50,564 nucleotides of DNA from JADGAU01 sp045047105 (GCA_045047105.1 JASFYQ010000059.1:1-50564); one strand, 5' to 3'; positions 9,162-18,189 are shown, counted from the first letter of the stretch. Translations and numbers: made by a program. Notes: generated by a model from the sequence alone, not told the origin.

Positions 9162-9206
9162 AAGTACAAGTTTTTTTAAAAGAAACTATATTGCAATAAA
9201 CTAATA

Positions 9207-9273
9207 TGAACAAATTATTCAATTTGAACAAAACCTACTGGGAATATCCCTACTTTCTGAACAAGTTGAACAA
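9207..9273. repeat. Four direct copies of TGAACAA upstream of the idr operon
   Basis: TGAACAA occurs at 9207, 9225, 9258 and 9267 inside the 388-bp gap before idrP1. The clustering may mark binding sites of an unidentified regulator. The gap also holds the FNR-type palindrome and a TATAAT at 9347-9352. No gene is visible in 9067-9454. Confidence 0.4.
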
Positions 9274-9346
9274 TAATTATGCTATATTCCTTATAAAATA
9301 ACAGAGATATAAAACGCTTATATACTAAGTTATTGTATTAAAAAGG

Positions 9347-9352
9347 TATAAT
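9347..9352 (+). promoter_or_regulatory. Candidate -10 element of the idr operon
   Basis: TATAAT about 100 bp upstream of the idrP1 ATG. No convincing -35 is present, which would fit an activator-dependent promoter but could also mean a chance match. Confidence 0.35.
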
Positions 9353-9454
9353 CTAACTGGTGTGGATCTTGCAAAACCTGATTGCTCTTAAGTGACAATG
9401 GGCTATATTAAATAGTTTGTTGTATTAAATACAAAAATTAAATGGAGGAAACCT

Positions 9455-10576
9455 ATGGGTATCCGAGCAACAAAAAAACGACTCATCGTTTCAGTTGCAA
9501 TGGGACTGGGGTTAGCAGTAGCTGTCAATACACTGGCTGCATCAAAATATCCTGATATTAGCCCACTGCCTGAAGTGAAAATTAATGCTAAAAAAGCAGA
9601 ACTTGGTAAACGATTGTTTTTTGATCCTCGTTTATCTGGAGATGCAGCTATCTCATGTGCTCACTGTCACCAACCAGAAAAAGGTTATGCAGATGGTATG
9701 GCATTATCTGATGGTTATCCTGGCAACAAACATTTTAGAAATAGCCCTACCGTTATTAATGCGGTACATAAAGTTCGTTGGATGTGGGACGGGCGTCTTG
9801 GAACCAATCTAAACGATGTAACACGTGGAATGCTTACTGAAGACTATATTATGAATATGGACATGCGTATTATGCAGGAACGTGCTAAGCAAGATCCTGT
9901 TTACGTCAAAATGTTTAAAGATGCAGGATATGGAGAGCCTTCAAATGGTTCTATTCGTAAAGCAATTCCTGAATATTTAAAAACGCTCACTTCTAAAAAC
10001 GTACCATTTGATCAGGGTAAAATGTCTTCATCTGCTAAACGTGGCTTTAAAATTTTTAAAGGCAAGGCCGGTTGTGTTCAATGTCATAATGGTGCTATGT
10101 TAACGGACAGCAATGCATATAACACAGGTGTTCCTGAAAATTGGGATGTGTTTATGGATACCGATCGTCACCAGGCATTTTTAGCCTATAGCATGTTTAT
10201 GGGAGTTGCAAACTACCTTAACCTAAAACGTGATGCGGGTGCTCATATTCATAAGCATGCAGCTGATGGTTCTGATATGGGTACATTCTTAACACCTTCT
10301 TTGCGTGAATTAACTCACACAGCACCTTATATGCATAATGGCATGATTAAATCTTTAGAAGATGTAGTTAGCTTCTATAATAATGGCGGTGGTGAAGACT
10401 CTAATAAAGACAGTCGTATGAAGAAATTAGGTCTAAGCAAATCAGAGCAAAAAGATTTGGTTGCCTTTCTTAAATCCTTATCAGGTGACCAACTTACAGG
10501 CGATAAATATGTCTGGAGTGAGAAATATCCTGCTGAATATCAAGCGATTGAAAACTGGCGTCAAGTCAGAAACTAG
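9455..10576 (+). CDS. idrP1: Periplasmic di-haem cytochrome c peroxidase-like protein of the iodate reductase operon
   Basis: 373 residues with a Sec signal peptide (basic start, hydrophobic core 10-28, cleavage after TLA-A). Two c-type haem sites are present: CAHCH at 68-72 and CVQCH at 207-211, with the FFDPRLSGD and APYMHNGM motifs of the MauG/bacterial di-haem peroxidase family. A strong ribosome site (GGAGG, 9444-9448) precedes ATG 9455. It is the first gene of a four-gene operon with a second di-haem peroxidase, a Rieske protein and a molybdopterin enzyme. In described Idr systems the two peroxidases are proposed to remove peroxide or a reactive iodine intermediate formed during iodate reduction. 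Numbering P1/P2 here follows gene order and could be swapped. Confidence 0.85.
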   Translation: MGIRATKKRLIVSVAMGLGLAVAVNTLAASKYPDISPLPEVKINAKKAELGKRLFFDPRLSGDAAISCAHCHQPEKGYADGMALSDGYPGNKHFRNSPTVINAVHKVRWMWDGRLGTNLNDVTRGMLTEDYIMNMDMRIMQERAKQDPVYVKMFKDAGYGEPSNGSIRKAIPEYLKTLTSKNVPFDQGKMSSSAKRGFKIFKGKAGCVQCHNGAMLTDSNAYNTGVPENWDVFMDTDRHQAFLAYSMFMGVANYLNLKRDAGAHIHKHAADGSDMGTFLTPSLRELTHTAPYMHNGMIKSLEDVVSFYNNGGGEDSNKDSRMKKLGLSKSEQKDLVAFLKSLSGDQLTGDKYVWSEKYPAEYQAIENWRQVRN

Positions 10577-10594
10577 CGTCTAGGAGATTAATAT

Positions 10595-11845
10595 ATGAAA
10601 AACCTTATTAAAACAGGCGCTCTTCTAGCTGGTGCAGTAACACTGGCCGTTCTTTCTGGTTGTGAAAGTGCGAGTGCTAATAAAGAACAAGCAAGAGGTT
10701 CCTTTACTGGGAAATTAAATACTGTTACTAAATCAGCTGTAGCAGCAAATGTAAACAATGGTATAGCACCCTTAGCTGTCTTGGGTAATGTTCCCATACC
10801 ACCAGACAATAAACAGTCTGAGGCTAAAGTTGAGTTAGGAAAATTATTATTTTTTGATCCAAGACTGGGTGGTGATGCTTCAATATCTTGTGCCAGTTGT
10901 CATGATCCTGAACAGGGCTGGGCATGGGCAGAAGATTTCTCACGAGGATATCCAGGAACGGTTCACTGGCGTAATAGTCAGTCCATTATGAACTCAGGCC
11001 ATTATCCTGGTTCGTTCTGGGCAAACTCTGTAACCTCTCTTGAAGCACAGGCTCCATCTGCTGCTCGTGGTGGTGTGGCAGGCAATGGTGAGCGTGATAT
11101 TATGACTGCTCGTCTGGCTTTAATTCCCGAATATGTTAAGCGTTTTAAAGATGTATTTGGCGATGAGTCTCCCAGAATTAAAAATGCCTGGAGAGCAATT
11201 GCATCATTTGAGCGTACTTTAAACCAAACCGATACCCCGATTGATCGCTATTTAAAAGGTGATGCTAAAGCATTATCTGAAGAGCAAGTTCGAGGTAAAG
11301 CAGTTTTTGAAGGAAAAGCAGGATGTATTCAATGTCATAATGGGGCACTTGCTTCAGATATGGTTATGTACAACATTGGTGTTCCACCAGCTAAGCGTTG
11401 GGAAGAAGATGGTTTAGCACAAATAACTTTCCGTTTTGAACTTTATGCTAAAGGTTCTAATGAAGAGTTATATCGTACCGCTAAAGCCGATCCAGGTGCT
11501 TACTTCCGTGGTAAAAACAGTTGGGACAAGGGTAAATTCCGCACTCCATCACTACGCTATACCAAGTATACAGCACCTTATATGCACAATGGCGCATTTT
11601 ATACTTTAGAAGAAGTAGTTGATTTTTATAACCGTGGTGGTGTGGATGAAGAAGGTCGTACAACAGGATGGCCAAAAACTAAGTCTAAACTTATCAAACC
11701 TTTGGGTTTAACAGACGGTGAAAAATCTGATTTAGTTGCATTTATTGAAGCCTTTTCAGGTGAAGAAATCCTAATGGATAAACCTGATCTGCCAGACTAT
11801 GCACCACTGTTTACTTTAAAAGAACTTAAGGAAGCAAAAAAATGA
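10595..11845 (+). CDS. idrP2: Di-haem cytochrome c peroxidase-like lipoprotein of the iodate reductase operon
   Basis: 416 residues. The N-terminus is a lipoprotein signal (LSGC, lipid on C23), so this peroxidase is probably membrane-anchored, unlike its soluble neighbour. Haem sites: CASCH at 99-103 and CIQCH at 244-248, with FFDPRLGGDASI and APYMHNGAFY. It follows idrP1 by 18 bp with TAGGAGA as ribosome site, and its stop overlaps the Rieske gene start (ATGA, 11842-11845). It is a homologue of idrP1 and probably arose by duplication. Role as for idrP1: periplasmic peroxide or reactive-iodine handling inferred from the Idr model. Confidence 0.83.
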   Translation: MKNLIKTGALLAGAVTLAVLSGCESASANKEQARGSFTGKLNTVTKSAVAANVNNGIAPLAVLGNVPIPPDNKQSEAKVELGKLLFFDPRLGGDASISCASCHDPEQGWAWAEDFSRGYPGTVHWRNSQSIMNSGHYPGSFWANSVTSLEAQAPSAARGGVAGNGERDIMTARLALIPEYVKRFKDVFGDESPRIKNAWRAIASFERTLNQTDTPIDRYLKGDAKALSEEQVRGKAVFEGKAGCIQCHNGALASDMVMYNIGVPPAKRWEEDGLAQITFRFELYAKGSNEELYRTAKADPGAYFRGKNSWDKGKFRTPSLRYTKYTAPYMHNGAFYTLEEVVDFYNRGGVDEEGRTTGWPKTKSKLIKPLGLTDGEKSDLVAFIEAFSGEEILMDKPDLPDYAPLFTLKELKEAKK

Positions 11846-12444
11846 GTGAATTAACTAACACGGGTGAGCAACCCGTAACTGACCAGGAGTCAGCAAAAGA
11901 GCATGGTAAGTGCATGCTGAATCGCCGTAAGTTCTTAATGTACAGCGGTGGTACAGCGGCAGCTGCTAGCACAATCTCAATCACTTTGTTTGCTGGGACA
12001 GCTAATGCTGAAACACGTCAAGCCAATGTTCAGCCATATCCTCGCAAGAAGATTGCTAAACTGAGTGAGTTAAAAGATCACCAGCCTATTAATTTTAACT
12101 ATCCTGATGATGGTAAAAATTCAGCAGCCATGATTGTTAAAATGGGTGATGTTCAAGCCGGTGGTGGCGTAGGTGCTAAACACGATGTGGTTGCATTTAG
12201 TTATGTTTGTACACATCAGGGTGGTCCTTTACAAGGTACCTATAAGCATGTAGCTGATCAACGTGTTATGGGCCAGTGCCCTTTACATTTATCAACTTAT
12301 GATTTAAGACGCCATGGTATTATTGTTTCTGGGCAGGCATATCAGAGTTTACCTCAGGTTTTACTTGAAGTAGATGGCGATGATGTTTATGCCGTTGGTA
12401 TTATGGGACTATTATTTGGTCGCCAACAAAACGTAAGCGCATAG
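11842..12444 (+). CDS. idrB: Tat-exported Rieske [2Fe-2S] subunit, iodate reductase small subunit type
   Basis: 200 residues. A twin-arginine signal (N-R-R-K-F-L, R28-R29, then a hydrophobic stretch and A-N-A cleavage near 56) sends the folded protein, probably with the large subunit, to the periplasm. The Rieske cluster ligands are C123-T-H125 and C146-P-L-H149. The partner cysteines that form the disulfide in bc1-type Rieske proteins are absent (CTHQGG and CPLH), as in some arsenite oxidase small subunits. It overlaps the preceding gene by 4 bp and is 10 bp before the large subunit gene. It should pass electrons from a periplasmic c-type cytochrome to the molybdenum site. Confidence 0.85.
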   Translation: MSELTNTGEQPVTDQESAKEHGKCMLNRRKFLMYSGGTAAAASTISITLFAGTANAETRQANVQPYPRKKIAKLSELKDHQPINFNYPDDGKNSAAMIVKMGDVQAGGGVGAKHDVVAFSYVCTHQGGPLQGTYKHVADQRVMGQCPLHLSTYDLRRHGIIVSGQAYQSLPQVLLEVDGDDVYAVGIMGLLFGRQQNVSA

Positions 12445-12454
12445 GAGAGAGAAA

Positions 12455-15178
12455 ATGACAGAAAAAATAACACCACAAGCTGGTTACTATCAGTCTAAGG
12501 ATCATGCACCACTGCCTCCTAAAAATGCTGACGTTAAAACTACTGCTTGTGACTATTGTATTGTTGCTTGTGGCTACAAGGTTTATCGTTGGCCCGTAGG
12601 TAAAGACGGAGGCATGAAAGCATCTGAAAATGCATTTGGTGTAGACTTTCCATCCAGCATGTTACAAGAATGGGTTTCACCTACACAGCATAATATTGTT
12701 ATGCATAATGGGAAAAAACATAATGTAGTTGTTATTCCTGATAAGAGTGCCACAGTTGTAAATAAAGGCGGTGATGGCTCTGTTCGTGGTGGTTTATTAG
12801 CACAGAAGTGTTATAACCCGGATACTAAAACAGCCGATCGTTTAAAAACACCTTTAGTTCGTATTAACGGTACATTAACACCGATGTCCTGGGATGATGC
12901 AATTGATATTGCGGCTTCTGTAGGAAGCCATGTATTACAGAAACACGGTGAAGCTGCATATGGAGTTAAGACTTTTTCCTATCAATATATGGAAAATACT
13001 TATGCTATTACTAAATATGCATTACGTAATATCAATACGCCTAACTTTACCTTCCATGATACACCAGCAGATGTAACTTCTACGCCGGGTTTCCGCGACG
13101 CAGGTTTTGATAACTTTGGTCCAAGTTATGATGACTGGGGTGGAGCAGATACGTTATTGATTTGTGGTACAGACCCTTATGAAACCAAGTCAGTTTTATT
13201 TACCCAGCATATTATGCCTGGTATTGCTCGTGGCATGAAAGTAATCGCTTTAAATCCTCGTGATACGGCAGGTATTGCTTATATCAAGAAAATGGGTGGT
13301 TTACATCTTGACGTTCTACCTGGCTCAGATACTCTGGTATTAGGTGCTATTGCACGTATTATTATGAAAAATGGCTGGGAAGATTCAGAATGGATTAAAA
13401 AATGGGTTAATAATAGCTGGGAATCCAGCTCAGGCTTTGGCCAGGGTACGCGTAATACTCCCTGGCAGTGGCGTACAACCTGGGGTAAATTCCAGACTAA
13501 AGGCTTTGACGGACATAAAAAAGCCTATAAAGAGTGGAACTTTGCACAAAAAGAATACGATCCTGAATATGCAGCTAAAAAAGCAGGTATTGATGTTAAA
13601 AAGCTTTATACCGCAGCAGAGTGGATGGCAAAACCCGTTAATGGTAAACGCCCTAAAACATCTCTGGGAATTGAGAAAGGTTTTTACTGGTCAAACAATA
13701 CTGGTAATACCAATGCAGTCAGTTCCTTGGCTACTATTTGTGGTGCTGGTGGTCGTCCTGGTCAGGTAGTGGGTCGTTTTGGTGGTCACCAACGCGGTGG
13801 TCAGCGTGGGGGTAAATATCCTCGTAACAAGTCAGCTCAGAAAGTGGCCGGAAGACGTCGTCAGGCGTTAGATACGGATAGATGGTTATATTCAGGCCAT
13901 ACACGTTTTGCTCATGTGATTGGTACTACCTGGATCCAATCTATGACAGGATCGCAGGGACTTGCGGCTAAGTTTGAAGAACTCACGGTTAAAAATCCTA
14001 ATCAGGTACGTTCTAAAAACAAGCAGGAAATTATTGATACTTTGAAAAAACGTGCTGACTCAGGTGGTATGGTAGTTATCAATCAAGATATCTACTTACG
14101 TGACCCCATTGGTGCTAAGTTTGCAGATATAGTTTTCCCTGCTGCAACATGGGGTGAAGTTGATTTTATGCGTGCTAATGGCGAACGTCGTATTCGTTTA
14201 TATCAAGCATTTAATGATGCTCCGGGTGAAGCTAAACCAGATTGGGAAATTATCTCTTTATTAGCGCGTAAAATGGGCTTTGATGGTTTTGACTGGAAAA
14301 ACTCTAATGAAGTTGCTGAAGAAATGTCACGCTTTAGTCGTAAGGGACGTAAGAGCTTCCATATGATTAAGGTTGCAGCTCATATCGAAGGCAAAACTTT
14401 ACACGAGAAAATGAAAGAGTTTGGTACCGAAGGTATTCAGGGCCCTGTTATGTATAACTACGCAACAGGCATGTTATATGGTACTAAGCGTCTACACGAT
14501 ACAACCGTTGGTGAAAAACAGTTTGCCGCTATGGGCCTTGCAAATGGACCTGAGAAAGAAAATCGCTACGGTAAGAAAATGACTCACTTTAACTCGCAAA
14601 CGGGTAAGGTAAACATTCAGAAACATCCATGGAGCTTATTTGGCGACTTGTGGGAATGGTTATCACCCAAGAAAGATGAGTTATGGATGAGCAATGGTCG
14701 TGTTAACGAAGTTTGGCAGTCAGGTTTTGATGATGTTGAACGTCGTGAATACATTTCTCAACGCTGGCCTGGTAACTGGGTAGAGATTCATCCAGAAGAT
14801 GCTAAGAAGCGTGGCATTGAATCGGGTGATATGGTAATGATGTATACCAACCGTGTACCTGTATTTAAAGACACAATTATTGGTGTTCATGGCAAGGACT
14901 TCCAATTCTCTGAATTGATGAAGAATGGCCATATTAAACTGGAGAAGGCTTCTATTTCAGCGGTTGCCATTGTAACTCCTACTACTAAAAAAGGCGTTAT
15001 GTTTGGTAACTTCCTGGATATGAAGAACCCAACCAACTCATTAACAATTCGTGTTCCTGATAATATCAGTGGCAACTATAATTATAAGATGGGTGTGGCG
15101 AAAGTGAAGAAGATCGGAGAGTCTGAGTTTAAGAAAGACTTCCGTGGCATGTCATTTGCTCCACGTAATATCGTTTAA
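12455..15178 (+). CDS. idrA: Molybdopterin oxidoreductase, iodate reductase catalytic subunit (arsenite-oxidase-like family)
   Basis: 907 residues, DMSO-reductase superfamily. The N-terminal cluster motif C32-x2-C35-x3-C39 with S109 (S-V-R-G-G) in fourth position matches the [3Fe-4S] site of arsenite oxidase AioA. Like AioA it has no signal peptide, consistent with co-export on the Tat signal of the small subunit. R441 and H445 in GRFGGHQRGG align with the AioA GR-x-GGHQ motif, but where arsenite oxidases have E-G-Y this protein has R-G-G followed by a basic, glycine-rich run, as I recall for iodate reductases. Flanking di-haem peroxidases support iodate reductase over arsenite oxidase; no aio regulatory genes are present. 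Likely reaction: periplasmic reduction of iodate. Confidence 0.82.
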   Translation: MTEKITPQAGYYQSKDHAPLPPKNADVKTTACDYCIVACGYKVYRWPVGKDGGMKASENAFGVDFPSSMLQEWVSPTQHNIVMHNGKKHNVVVIPDKSATVVNKGGDGSVRGGLLAQKCYNPDTKTADRLKTPLVRINGTLTPMSWDDAIDIAASVGSHVLQKHGEAAYGVKTFSYQYMENTYAITKYALRNINTPNFTFHDTPADVTSTPGFRDAGFDNFGPSYDDWGGADTLLICGTDPYETKSVLFTQHIMPGIARGMKVIALNPRDTAGIAYIKKMGGLHLDVLPGSDTLVLGAIARIIMKNGWEDSEWIKKWVNNSWESSSGFGQGTRNTPWQWRTTWGKFQTKGFDGHKKAYKEWNFAQKEYDPEYAAKKAGIDVKKLYTAAEWMAKPVNGKRPKTSLGIEKGFYWSNNTGNTNAVSSLATICGAGGRPGQVVGRFGGHQRGGQRGGKYPRNKSAQKVAGRRRQALDTDRWLYSGHTRFAHVIGTTWIQSMTGSQGLAAKFEELTVKNPNQVRSKNKQEIIDTLKKRADSGGMVVINQDIYLRDPIGAKFADIVFPAATWGEVDFMRANGERRIRLYQAFNDAPGEAKPDWEIISLLARKMGFDGFDWKNSNEVAEEMSRFSRKGRKSFHMIKVAAHIEGKTLHEKMKEFGTEGIQGPVMYNYATGMLYGTKRLHDTTVGEKQFAAMGLANGPEKENRYGKKMTHFNSQTGKVNIQKHPWSLFGDLWEWLSPKKDELWMSNGRVNEVWQSGFDDVERREYISQRWPGNWVEIHPEDAKKRGIESGDMVMMYTNRVPVFKDTIIGVHGKDFQFSELMKNGHIKLEKASISAVAIVTPTTKKGVMFGNFLDMKNPTNSLTIRVPDNISGNYNYKMGVAKVKKIGESEFKKDFRGMSFAPRNIV

Positions 15179-15248
15179 ACTGTTTTAAAACTAACTAGTT
15201 AGCATAAGAACTGACTAGTTGGTTAAAAATAGATTTAAGTAATTTAAG

Positions 15249-15288
15249 AGCCCCGTAGATTTTTTTCTAATCTATGGGGCTTTTTTTT
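15249..15288 (+). terminator. Rho-independent terminator of the idr operon
   Basis: A 13-bp stem (AGCCCCGTAGATT paired with AATCTATGGGGCT, one G-T wobble) is followed by a run of eight T. It lies 71 bp after the idrA stop. Confidence 0.93.
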
Positions 15289-15469
15289 AATCAACTTTTG
15301 CAAAAATAGCGTTTACCTTTTTAGCAAAAAGTTCATACACTGTAATTACAATCTCCGTGTACATTAATTCACCCAAACTGAAAACATATATTAGCAATTA
15401 AATATGAGCAGTATATTCCAATAATAATTTCTTTAAATATTAATAGGCTTAGGCAGGAATATAAAATAT

Positions 15470-15478
15470 TGGTATAAT
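15470..15478 (+). promoter_or_regulatory. Extended -10 promoter of the cytochrome c4 gene
   Basis: TGG-TATAAT forms an extended -10 element about 90 bp before the cytochrome c4 start. The rest of the gap 15290-15565 shows no gene. Confidence 0.5.
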
Positions 15479-15565
15479 CAGTAAGAGTTAAATTTTCCTG
15501 TGTGAAAAAATTTGAACAGGGAGTTTAAAAATAAAAATAGAGTTTTAGGATTACTCGAGGTAAAT

Positions 15566-16168
15566 ATGATTAAATTATTCTCTCTTTTTATATTTTTTCT
15601 GGTATTAACACCTTTTTGTATGGCACAAGAAGAGGAAAAAAGCCGCACTGCTGAGGAGATTGTGAATAGTTCTTGCCATCTATGTCATGGTCAAAATGGC
15701 GAAGGATCAAGTTCTATCTATCCCCGTTTAGCAGGACAACATCGAGAATATATCGCCAAACAGTTAATGGATTTTCGCAGTGGTCGCCGCAAAGGAACCA
15801 TGAATGATATGGCAAAAAATTTAACTAATACAGAAATATTTTCCTTGGCCGAATATTTTAATAACAAACCCACATTAACTCACCGAGTACGAAATAAGGG
15901 TTTTGCTGCGGTGGGAGAATATATTTTTTTAAATGGTAATGAGTACTCAGGTATAGAAGCCTGTGCTACCTGTCATGGAGAAAAGGGGGCAGGAACTAAA
16001 GCTTTACCCCGCCTGGCAGGACAACATAAACGCTATGTGAGCAGCCAGTTAGAAGAATTTAATAGTCGAAAAAGAACCAATGATAATGCTATTATGTATT
16101 CAATCGCCTCTAAATTAACCGAATTAGAACGAGAAGCGGTAGCTCTATATGTGAGTGGTTTAAAGTAA
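15566..16168 (+). CDS. Periplasmic di-haem cytochrome c (cytochrome c4 family)
   Basis: 200 residues from ATG 15566. The frame is open further upstream to 15512, but the hydrophobic signal peptide begins at this ATG and a GAGG precedes it. Cleavage is expected after C-M-A (20). Two similar halves each carry one haem site: CHLCH (37-41) and CATCH (133-137), with the repeated PRLAGQH motif. Such cytochromes shuttle electrons in the periplasm, commonly from the bc1 complex to terminal enzymes. Its place directly after the idr operon, but behind the terminator and with its own promoter, suggests it could feed IdrB; this is inference. Confidence 0.88.
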   Translation: MIKLFSLFIFFLVLTPFCMAQEEEKSRTAEEIVNSSCHLCHGQNGEGSSSIYPRLAGQHREYIAKQLMDFRSGRRKGTMNDMAKNLTNTEIFSLAEYFNNKPTLTHRVRNKGFAAVGEYIFLNGNEYSGIEACATCHGEKGAGTKALPRLAGQHKRYVSSQLEEFNSRKRTNDNAIMYSIASKLTELEREAVALYVSGLK

Positions 16169-16248
16169 GTTTGTTATTAAATTTATAATAATTAGGTAAT
16201 GAAAATAAGTCAGACAAAGTACCCTGATGCATGGATTATAAATGAAAC

Positions 16249-17154
16249 TTAGCCAGCACTATTTAAAGTATCCATTCCAGGTTTATCAAACCAGTAACCA
16301 TTACAACTATCTTTAAGCGTATAATTTGCCTGATAATCTGGATTATTTATTTTTTCTGCAAAAGATTCCACAACATCCTGCATATTTTCACCCTGTGGGC
16401 TTAGCCGTATTACATCCACTCCCATTTCTTGCATTTTCTGCAATTGTGAAAATAAGTCATAGGGCTGGCCTGATAGGGTTTGAATACCATTTAAGGTAAA
16501 TAAACTGCTATGTTGCTGATCTTTTTCCTGTGTTTCAACCGCCATGCCTGCTGGAAAATCTATGCAGATTAAATCACATTGATCCTTGGGCAAATTGTGT
16601 GCTCTGGCGGTAAAACAACGTGCAGATAAAGCCAGTGGCATAAAACCATAAGAAAAAACTTCGGTTTCTATTTTATCACTTAAGCCCATGTTTTGTAGAT
16701 CATCGAGAATATTTGTTAAGCTGGATGCACCGATCTCAACAGGCATAATCCAGCGCTGTAAACCTTGCTGGTGTAGAACTTTAAGTGTTTGCGCATTATA
16801 AATATTAATGGTGGGGCCGCAAATAAAGGGCAATTTTTTTTCATTCAATAATTGCACCGCTGCCATATCATTGGCTTCAATAATAAAATCACCATTATCA
16901 CAAAAACGTCTTAAGGTTTTAAGTTCGGACTCTGCTTCAATTAAAGCAAGAGTTGAAAATACCACTTGTTTTCCACTGCTTGCTACTGTTTTAGCTAAAT
17001 CAAACCAGCCGTCAAAATTAAAACTGCGTCGTTTAGAGCAGACGGTTTCCCCCATATAAATAATATCTACCGGGCTTGCTACCATTTGTTGATAAAACTC
17101 ACTGAGTTTTTCGCCCGACCAGAAAAATAATACCGGGCCTAAAGATAATTTCAT
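16249..17154 (-). CDS. ubiV: UbiV, O2-independent ubiquinone hydroxylation protein (U32 family)
   Basis: 301 residues, peptidase-U32-like TIM barrel. The four cysteines that bind the [4Fe-4S] cluster in E. coli UbiV are present: C39 (ETVCSKRR) and three in the SARCF...DQCDLIC region. With UbiU it forms a cytosolic heterodimer that introduces the ring hydroxyls of ubiquinone without oxygen. It lies 36 bp downstream of ubiU in a leftward operon, with ubiT divergent on the other side. Confidence 0.93.
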   Translation of the reverse strand: MKLSLGPVLFFWSGEKLSEFYQQMVASPVDIIYMGETVCSKRRSFNFDGWFDLAKTVASSGKQVVFSTLALIEAESELKTLRRFCDNGDFIIEANDMAAVQLLNEKKLPFICGPTINIYNAQTLKVLHQQGLQRWIMPVEIGASSLTNILDDLQNMGLSDKIETEVFSYGFMPLALSARCFTARAHNLPKDQCDLICIDFPAGMAVETQEKDQQHSSLFTLNGIQTLSGQPYDLFSQLQKMQEMGVDVIRLSPQGENMQDVVESFAEKINNPDYQANYTLKDSCNGYWFDKPGMDTLNSAG

Positions 17155-17190
17155 CTTAACTGTCCTAAACTTATGTCTTAAAAAAGGTAA

Positions 17191-18189
17191 TTACTGCCAT
17201 GGTCTGCTATACGCGCCAAGCGTAGTGGTAGAGCCTTCGGATACTTTATCTAATACTGCGTCCCATTGGGGCTGAGGACGGTATTGCTCGGGGCTGGCTT
17301 TAAAATTATCTATAGCTTGCCGCCAAACCTGGGTTACCTGACGAGTATAGGCAGGGCTGCGCTGCCTGCCTTCAATTTTAATGGCTGAAATACCAATCTC
17401 TGCAAGTTCAGGTAATAAGGATAAGGTATTTAAACTGGTGGGTTCTTCCAATACATGAAAGGTTTGATTTCTCACCTTAAATCTCCCCTTACACAAAGTG
17501 GGATATCCGCTATTTTCATCTGCTGCATAACGATCAATTAACACATTGTTAAGACGTGACTCCAGACCTCTGGGAGTTTCTTCCCAACGTACATCTTTAG
17601 CAGGAGAGCAAACGCCACAGGTATTGGGTGATTCGCCAGTAACATAGGAAGATAAATGGCAACGCCCTTCAGCCATAATGCATAAACTGCCAAAACCAAA
17701 AATTTCTAGTTCAACGGGTGATTTAGAAGCCAGATGTTTAACCTGTGAGATAGATAAAACTCGTGGTAAAACTGCACGTTTAATACCAAATTGCTGTTGA
17801 TAAAATCTTAAGGCTTCGTAACTGGTAGCAGAACCTTGTACCGAAAGGTGTCTGGATAAATCGGGGTATTTTTCAGTGGCATAATCTAAAATACCGAGAT
17901 CAGCCATAATAATAGCATCTACCTGTAATTGGGCGGCTAAATCCACTGCTTTTTGCCAACGCGACCAACCTTCAGGCTGAGGATAGGTATTAATTGCTAC
18001 AAAAACTTTTACTCCCTGTTTATGCGCATAATCAATGGCCTTAGGCAAATTGAGTTCATTAAAATTTAAACCTGCAAAGTGGCGTGCATTGGTATCATCT
18101 TTAAAGCCGATATATACCGCATCAGCACCATTATCTACCGCCATTTTTAAAGCAGGGAAATTTCCAGCGGGGCAAACCAGTTCAAACAT
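17191..18189 (-). CDS. ubiU: UbiU, O2-independent ubiquinone hydroxylation protein (U32 family)
   Basis: 332 residues from ATG 18189; a TTG three codons upstream (18198) is possible, but the family start M-x-E-L-V-C-P-A-G favours the ATG. U32-type barrel with the expected cluster cysteines (GSLCIMAEGRC, TCGVC and PTLCKGRF). Partner of UbiV in anaerobic ubiquinone biosynthesis. First gene of the leftward ubiU-ubiV operon. Its presence implies that the cell makes ubiquinone for anaerobic respiration. Confidence 0.94.
   Translation of the reverse strand: MFELVCPAGNFPALKMAVDNGADAVYIGFKDDTNARHFAGLNFNELNLPKAIDYAHKQGVKVFVAINTYPQPEGWSRWQKAVDLAAQLQVDAIIMADLGILDYATEKYPDLSRHLSVQGSATSYEALRFYQQQFGIKRAVLPRVLSISQVKHLASKSPVELEIFGFGSLCIMAEGRCHLSSYVTGESPNTCGVCSPAKDVRWEETPRGLESRLNNVLIDRYAADENSGYPTLCKGRFKVRNQTFHVLEEPTSLNTLSLLPELAEIGISAIKIEGRQRSPAYTRQVTQVWRQAIDNFKASPEQYRPQPQWDAVLDKVSEGSTTTLGAYSRPWQ

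Noticed and set aside
12455..15178. Arsenite oxidase (AioA) as the annotation of the molybdopterin enzyme
   Set aside because: The fold and [3Fe-4S] site match, but the arsenite-pocket neighbour motif differs, two di-haem peroxidases are in the operon, and no aioXSR or arsenic resistance genes are adjacent.
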